DNA of 9,964 bases. Source: Candidatus Flexifilum affinis (lineage in GTDB: Bacteria > Chloroflexota > Anaerolineae > Aggregatilineales > Phototrophicaceae). Of the stretch, positions 5,402-9,964 are shown piece after piece. Under the pieces are notes generated by a model. That model had not been told where the DNA came from. It did no database searches and worked only from the letters and a program-made list of their open reading frames with translations. The translations under genes were made by a program, and so were the position numbers. The stretch covers positions 1 to 9,964 of the forward strand of contig JADJPJ010000104.1 in the NCBI GenBank assembly GCA_016713325.1, written 5' to 3'. The first letter of the stretch is position 1; every line of letters begins with the position of its first letter.

Positions 5402-7934
5402 TTACGGGCGAACACTCAATGCTGTCACCCCATACTCTGTGCGCAGGTAGATGTAATCCCCGTCCCCGCTGAAAGATGTTTCCTGAACCGCTGGGCGGGA
5501 AACACAGCCAGTGGTGCGAGTTCTCCTGCAAAAGCATCTCCACATCCCACAGCGTCGCCTGGCCGTCGTCTGACAACGCTGCGAGGAGACGTCCGTCAGG
5601 GCTAAACTCGCCTTCAAGGAAGCCTTCAAGACTTACGAGCAGCTCTCCGGTTCTGCTATCCCACAGATACACATAATCATCATGATCGCCGAGCTGCTGG
5701 TTCCAGAGGGGCGACCTTGGTAACGATCAGCGGCAAACCCGAGTTCAATTCAGGTTCGTATGCCGTGTTTAGCCTGACGTCATCGTCAATAATTCCGGTG
5801 AGCAGATGCACCCAGTCCAGGATCATGGTCTCGTAGCGGTGAATTGCTGGACCATCACCCAAAACCGCATGGTCAACGGTCACCAACAACCGGCTTCCGT
5901 CCGGGTAGAATTGCATATCGAAGTTGCCGAGCAAGTCCACCCCAGCAGCGGCAGCGCCAGCGCCGGGGCGGCTGGGGCGTCCCATTCGTGATCGCTCCAA
6001 CATCCCAAATTCTGATGGTCTCAGTGTGTGGCTTCCGGGCGAGTGGGTTCGTCCGATTAGGCACATACTGCCCGTCAGGAGAGAAAACAGCCGAGCTGAT
6101 GTTTTGGGCGGTCATCCCGCCAATCCGCCAAGAGCGCGCCTGTCCGCATCGTACAGATAGCACCGGCTGCTGGCGGCTTCCTGTGGAGCCAGACTCGTGG
6201 ACGAACACAAGCGTCTCATCAGTACTGAGTGCGGCGAAGCCGAAGATGCTTCTGTCGTAGCCCCTGGCAGCGTAACGCCGCGTACCGCCTCGCTCTGCAA
6301 ATCATAGATCGTAAGTTCAACCCGATCCTCCACCGCCACTGGTCCAGGCAAACAGATACGAGCCGTCGCGCGACGTTCCGGAAATAACTAGGCGCCGGGG
6401 TAATCTTGGCAGGCGTTTGCCTGTTCGCAAATCGAATACTGCAGCGACGTCCCCGAAAATGGCTAAATCGCCTGACCGCTGATTTCGGCAGCGTGTCCCC
6501 AATATGCATCAATGACGTTCCGCACGGTCTCTTCACCACTGTACAGGTCAACGATCTCCAGCGTGTCAGGCCCGATCCTGGCGGTCTGCTTCATGGTTGG
6601 ACCTAAAATGCTGTCATACGCGACTGTACTGCGTTCCACCAGCGTTCCCGTTTCAACCTCCCAGACGGCATATTTCCCGATGAGGAGGAAAGCCGATCTG
6701 GTGAGAAACGCAGTTCGCCACTCTCAGATATTCTTAACTGGATGCGCTGCGTGAGATCCAGATCACGGTCTGGTCGCGGTGGGCCGCGGCCAGAAGGCGC
6801 CTAGTCGGGGACTGAACGCTATACGGGATACATGTCCCGGATCCTCGTCGTGATCCAGAGCCAGTACCGCAAGAGGGTCAAGAGCACCATTTCCTGGTGA
6901 TAATTGCCAGAGTACAACGCCAGTTTCTGGACATCTCCAAGAAACACTGTAGGCTGCCGCAAGAAACGCGCTGGACCAAAGGCTTTCGCTGCCCAATTGA
7001 TTTGGAAACGCTCCTCGAAATTAAGATGCGTTGTCCCCCCCGGAGTCCAATGCAATGAGATAGTGCGTCACCATCGGCTACAAGGATATGTCCTCATCCG
7101 ACCCAACAGGACTTCGCGATCGTAAGTGTCAAACTCGCGCAAACGGCTCTGCTGCGAAATCTCCCAGATAATGACTTTCGATGGCGCGGCGCCGTAGACA
7201 GTTTTGGAAGTCACGGCAACCAAGTACTGATCTGCATTTGCGAAGACTATTTCAAGTTCCGGATAGTCTGCGACAAACGTTGCGATAACGGCACCGCTGA
7301 GGATTTCGCGCACCTGAACAAATGAGGATCGATGCCGGTGCTGAATACCAACTGAACGGACGGTGTGGTGTTCGAAAGATGAGTGCAAGCCGGCTGAGAT
7401 CGTTGCTGAACACCCCCTCCTGGAAGGCGTAGACACCATCGACCGAGAACGTATGCAGCACACTGCCCTGTGGAAGCTGGTAAAGCATGAGCTCGGTGCG
7501 GTTGACGGCTTGCTTCGCAGTCAGAAGATAGTGACCATCGGGACTAATCTGGCGGTAGTCAACATCGCCATAGCTGAATACCCTCTGCTGAGCGTTGATA
7601 TCCCAAACATCACCTGCGGAAAGAAGCAATCCGCCGCTTGGATGAAACAGGATGTCCAGGCCTCCGGAGAGCGTTACAGGTGGCCCGTTCAGATCATCCA
7701 CCCGGAATACCTGAACGCCGTCAGGATAAGTCCCAGCCGCAAGCCAGTCTCCATCCGAGACCACGCCATGTCACCAATGTGGCTACTCTCCAGTGTAGCT
7801 GTTTCTTCAAGTGAGGACGTGTTCTCGACTGCAACCCGCGGGGACGGACTATCCTCCTGCCCGAAGAACAATGCCTCTGGCAAAGCCCCATACTGCTGGA
7901 TCATGAGAGAAGCGGCAATGATCCTGCGTCGCAT
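5402..7934 (-). pseudogene. WD40-repeat (beta-propeller) protein gene, heavily frameshifted
   Basis: WD-repeat signatures appear throughout the span, scattered over all three minus-strand frames: FRVDD near 7700, ISPDGHYLL near 7550, KVIIWEIS near 7170, GVVLWQLSPG near 6915, RIAFSP near 6830, YAVWEVETG near 6670, AVFSPDGQYV near 6085, TIRIWDVG near 6010, YLWDSRTGELL near 5665 and EFSPDGRLLAALSDDG then TLWDV near 5570. About a dozen frame changes are needed to join them, for example near 7770, 7375, 6930, 6800, 6170, 6115, 5700 and 5470, and one at a run of seven C at 7035-7041. The likely start is ATG 7934-7932 (MRRRIIAASL) after AGGA; the likely end is ALSVRP-stop at 5402. The product would be about 840 residues. 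WD40 propellers are protein-interaction scaffolds; no enzymatic domain is visible, and the partner is unknown. Confidence 0.85.
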
Positions 7935-8100
7935 GTTTTCCTGACCAGTCCCTCCAGTAAGCTCGTGCATTCTGACATCACGATCAACTTCAGTGGTATC
8001 GTGCATCGGCGTTTTGTGCTGTCGGATCTCCGCTTACTCTGCCACCGGACCGCGCGGATGAACATGGGACGGGCTTGAAGTCGGCGGCCTTCTCCACGCA

Positions 8101-8125
8101 GGGGGCGGTTGATCACATCGCCCCC
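8101..8125 (-). other. GC-rich hairpin downstream of the second ssb remnant
   Basis: Arms GGGGGCG (8101-8107) and CGCCCCC (8119-8125) enclose an 11-nt loop, about 25 nt past the stop of the ssb tail on the minus strand. The position fits a transcript end, but no U-tract follows. Positions 7935-8149 hold no other feature I can support. Confidence 0.3.
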
Positions 8126-8149
8126 ACCTGCCGCGAAGGTCGATCAGTG

Positions 8150-8262
8150 CTAGAACGTTATTCCGCCATCCTCGCTGGGATCGGTGTCGCCGTCCCCCGC
8201 GCGGTCGAGCAGCACCAGGCGGGCGGCATCGATGTCCACGCTGGCCTGCGCCGTGCCGCTCT
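8150..8262 (-). pseudogene. Second ssb remnant: C-terminal tail only
   Basis: The minus strand reads SGTAQASVDIDAARLVLLDR, then AGDGDTDPSEDGGITF and TAG at 8152-8150. It aligns with the end of the neighbouring ssb (SGTAQA, ANRLVLLDR, then an acidic tail ending ADIPF), including nucleotide identity over the TGCGCCGTGCCGCTCT stretch. Only about 37 codons remain. Homology stops abruptly at 8262, where an IS-end-like sequence begins, so the upstream part was probably removed by an insertion and later deletion. The last residues are GITF rather than the usual DIPF, so the tip that binds partner proteins has also drifted. Confidence 0.75.
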
Positions 8263-8399
8263 TGTGACTTCCAACGTAACTTGAGACGAGACTCGACTGC
8301 CTCACGGGAAGCACGGCGATACGGCGTCCATTTAACGTGAGACGGAATCCAATGTAACTTGAGAAAAACTCCGCTTTTCCAGCGCAACTTGAGAAAAAC
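8263..8399. mobile_element. Probable insertion-sequence end remnant with four internal repeats
   Basis: The segment begins TGTGAC exactly where ssb homology ends and contains four related direct repeats: TCCAACGTAACTTGAGAC (8270-8287), TCCATTTAACGTGAGAC (8327-8343), TCCAATGTAACTTGAGAAAA (from 8348) and TCCAGCGCAACTTGAGAAAA (from 8378). The last two share AACTTGAGAAAAAC and lie exactly 30 bp apart. Ends starting TGT and carrying several copies of a roughly 20-bp motif are typical of IS21-like elements, where they are transposase-binding sites. No transposase gene remains. The family assignment is a guess; the repeat structure is directly visible. Confidence 0.55.
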
Positions 8400-8426
8400 G
8401 GTGCTGTCAGGTGAGTGACAGCACCG
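8394..8426 (-). terminator. Rho-independent terminator of ssb
   Basis: On the minus strand, perfect 11-bp arms CGGTGCTGTCA and TGACAGCACCG (8426-8416, 8409-8399) with a 6-nt loop are followed by TTTTT (8398-8394). It begins 17 nt past the ssb stop codon. The T-run is supplied by the AAAAA of the fourth repeat of the adjoining element remnant. Confidence 0.85.
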
Positions 8427-8443
8427 CTGCGGACTGAGCCGCG

Positions 8444-8812
8444 TCAGAACGGAATATCTGCCGAATCTTCGCTGTGACCGTTGTCACCATTCTCAACGCG
8501 GTCAAGCAGGACGAGGCGGTTGGCATCCATGTCGAGACTCCGCCTGCGCCGTGCCGCTCTGGTCCACCCACGCCTCGCGCGCAGCCACTTCGCTGGACGC
8601 CTGAATCAGGGAGCCCTTCTTCACGAACTGCGATGCCATCTCAGAAAGGCGGTTCCAACAATTGACGCGCACCCACAGCGTCTGCTTCTCGCCGGCGCGG
8701 TTCTTGCGGCTGATCGCCACCGAGAACACGCCACGCTCTGTTCTCTGACCTGCCGCACCTGCGGATCGCTGCCGACGAACCCGGTCACCTGCACGCTGAT
8801 GAGAGTACCCAT
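8444..8812 (-). pseudogene. ssb: Single-stranded DNA-binding protein, two compensating frameshifts
   Basis: SSB coats single-stranded DNA and recruits repair and replication proteins through its acidic C-terminal tip. The minus strand starts at ATG 8812-8810 (MGTLISVQVTGFVGSDPQVR) after GAGGA. It continues in a second frame with RGVFSVAISRKNRAGEKQTL, WVRVNCWNRL and a segment KKGSLIQASSEVAA, the OB-fold core, then returns to the first frame for MDANRLVLLDRVENGDNG and an acidic tail ending ADIPF-stop at 8444. DIPF is the classic SSB tip. Frame changes lie near 8745 and 8537 and are opposite in sign, so overall length (about 122 codons) and tail frame are preserved. As read, translation from the ATG would garble the OB fold. 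A sequencing error at either point cannot be excluded. Confidence 0.85.
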
Positions 8813-8829
8813 GATGTGTCCTCGCGCCT

Positions 8830-9426
8830 GAGCGCTTGCTATCCATCGACCCTGTGCCGATGTCGACCAGCCCCTGAGCGGGCGCACCGAGGACGCCTCC
8901 ATCCAATCGGACGCTACCCGATTGCGGTGAGGCGGCAGCACGCTGCCGAACGGCGCCAGCCCGAGCAATCGGGCGAAGCGAAATCGGTCGGTTCATCCGG
9001 CCGATTTTGAAGGCGGCCGCGCCTGCTACCGTGGTCAGATCTACATCGGCACGCGTTTGGGTCGGATGGGAGAAGCGCAGTGCAGGAGGAACGCTTGGCG
9101 CACTGATCAGCGGCGGACCGATAATGAGCGAGCGGGTGCGCAAGGGGAAACTGCGCCGTCGTCTGAGAGGTCAGCGGCGGTGCACGGTGCTGAGCAGCCT
9201 CAGCCCGGCAGAGTGGAACAGCGGATGGGATGGCGCGGGTCGCAGAGCCATGCGCTGGCTGGAACAGGTCCAGCGAGGTTGAGCGGCAGTGCCTGAGTCG
9301 CATGAATACTGCTCGATTGGTTCGTGCCAATCACAGGCACACGACATTCCGAGTCTGGAGGTCAGCGAGAGCATGATGCTCAGAGGACCGGGAAAGCGCT
9401 GAATGATAAAATCAGGCGGAGTGTAG
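8830..9426. other. No convincing gene between ssb and the OST-HTH pseudogene
   Basis: Several frames are open on both strands here, as expected for GC-rich DNA, but none shows a recognisable domain, a good ribosome-binding site or a consistent composition. A plus-strand frame from ATG 9124 (MSERVRKGKLRRRLRGQRRC) is the only mildly protein-like stretch and cannot be assigned. The left part holds the motif cluster at 8905-9007. The region may be a further decayed gene. Confidence 0.5.
8905..9007. repeat. Cluster of AATCGG/CCGATT motifs and nested inverted repeats upstream of ssb
   Basis: The hexamer AATCGG or its complement occurs five times in 103 bp: 8905-8910, 8918-8923, 8967-8972, 8982-8987 and 9001-9006. 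Arms CCCGATTGC (8917-8925) and GCAATCGGG (8965-8973) enclose an inner hairpin CGGCAG/CTGCCG (8933-8938, 8943-8948). A second stem pairs 8981-8991 with 8997-9007 with one wobble. Lying 100-200 bp upstream of the ssb start, this could be an operator, an iteron-like origin element, or a paired hairpin repeat. None of these is proven. Confidence 0.4.
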
Positions 9427-9964
9427 GTGCGAGAAATCCGAATGAATGACTCAATCCCTGAACTGCCAGGTTCTGAATCCTCGGTGCTTCCAACCGAGGT
9501 TGAGTGTTGACGCCATTGGGCATTCGGTGCGCATGACGACGAAAGCATATGGCTATCAGCATCTGGGGATGATTGGCACTCACTTGAAGGCGCAGTGGCG
9601 TTCGTTCACACCGTCCGACTACGGCTGTAAGACTCTGCTTGAGCTGATTGAACGGTATCCAGAGCGTTTCAAAGTGAAGTGGTCAGCCCGCCCACACAAA
9701 AGGCGATCCACGTCTGGATACGACTTGCAGCTGAGCCAAAGCGGAAAGACGGCTATGATGATTCACCCGCTCCACCGCCAAAGCCGAAACCCCGCTTGAT
9801 GACTGCCAAAGAATTCGGCCGACTGCGTGAATGGCTAGATGCCCAATCCGGCTGTGACGGATCAGCTGGCAAAACGCGTCAGTGGCTGCGCCGGCGCGAT
9901 TTCCCTCAGTATGGAAAGGCAACACGAAACTGCTCAAGCAGTTGGGGCGGATACCGCGATTGCG
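9427..9964 (+). pseudogene. OST-HTH (LOTUS) domain protein, frameshifted, runs off the window
   Basis: Positions 9506-9685 encode an OST-HTH/LOTUS winged-helix domain: LSVDAIGHSVRM, YGYQHLGMIGTHLKAQ, then FTPSDYGCKTLLELIERYPE and RFKVKWS. These domains bind RNA, with reported preference for G-rich structured RNA, and in bacteria often follow a NYN endonuclease domain. No NYN domain is visible upstream. The likely N-terminus, in another frame, begins at GTG 9427 (GGAG 5 nt upstream) or ATG 9442 and reads MNDSIPELPGSESSVLPTEV before a stop, so a frame change lies near 9505. Another near 9698 leads to KAIHVWIRLAAEPKRKDGYD, a proline/lysine linker and MTAKEFGRLREWLDAQSG; a third near 9918 leads to NTKLLKQLG. 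Function beyond RNA binding is unknown. Confidence 0.68.

Noticed and set aside
8444..8812. Programmed frameshifting in ssb
   Set aside because: No slippery heptamer or downstream stimulator is seen at the two change points, and most neighbouring genes are also broken.
9124..9282. Small basic plus-strand protein starting MSERVRKGK
   Set aside because: No recognisable domain and no conserved context; reported only as part of the gene-poor stretch.
9449..9505. Nested inverted repeats (ACTCAA/TTGAGT with inner CCTCGGT/ACCGAGG)
   Set aside because: Short arms inside a coding remnant; compatible with chance.
1..9964. CRISPR array, tRNA or rRNA genes
   Set aside because: No regularly spaced identical repeats and no tRNA- or rRNA-like sequence were found on reading both strands.

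Overview
The window is GC-rich bacterial accessory DNA. Its make-up (a mobilization operon, an IS110-family element, decayed genes for a large WD40 protein, SSB and an OST-HTH protein) fits the variable part of a genome or an integrated plasmid. A Chloroflexota-like host is my guess, from the WD40, coupling-protein and SSB style; the window has no rRNA or other marker to settle it.

Positions 1-3500: a minus-strand mobilization operon. In transcription order it encodes a ribbon-helix-helix DNA-binding protein (3197-2835), a small probable relaxase (2838-2173), a VirD4/TraG-type coupling ATPase (2169-145, now broken by about seven frame changes and one stop) and an HU-like protein running off the left edge (148-1). 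The genes overlap by 4 nt or lie 3 nt apart, so they were translationally coupled. Upstream lies a palindrome-rich intergenic region (3256-3469), a candidate operator and origin of transfer.

Positions 3510-5219: an apparently intact IS110-family element. The transposase keeps the DEDD residues and the C-terminal serine. Its long 5' non-coding end folds, on paper, into a 5' stem-loop followed by two stem / internal-loop / hairpin modules, the layout of a bridge RNA. Short stretches in the four internal-loop sides match the two flanks and the two element ends around a CT core. This defines the boundaries and the pre-insertion target, and it is the most interesting item in the window.

Positions 5402-7934: a minus-strand WD40-repeat gene decayed by about a dozen frame changes. 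Positions 8150-8812: two minus-strand ssb remnants, one nearly full length with two opposite indels and its own terminator, the other only a C-terminal tail. The tail is cut off exactly where a four-repeat sequence resembling an insertion-sequence end begins (8263). Positions 8830-9426 hold no convincing gene but contain nested inverted repeats and a cluster of AATCGG/CCGATT motifs. Positions 9427-9964: a plus-strand, frameshifted OST-HTH (LOTUS) domain gene that leaves the window.

The transposase, relaxase and RHH genes are intact while their neighbours are full of indels. That favours real gene decay, followed by or alongside IS110 insertion, over uniformly poor sequence.
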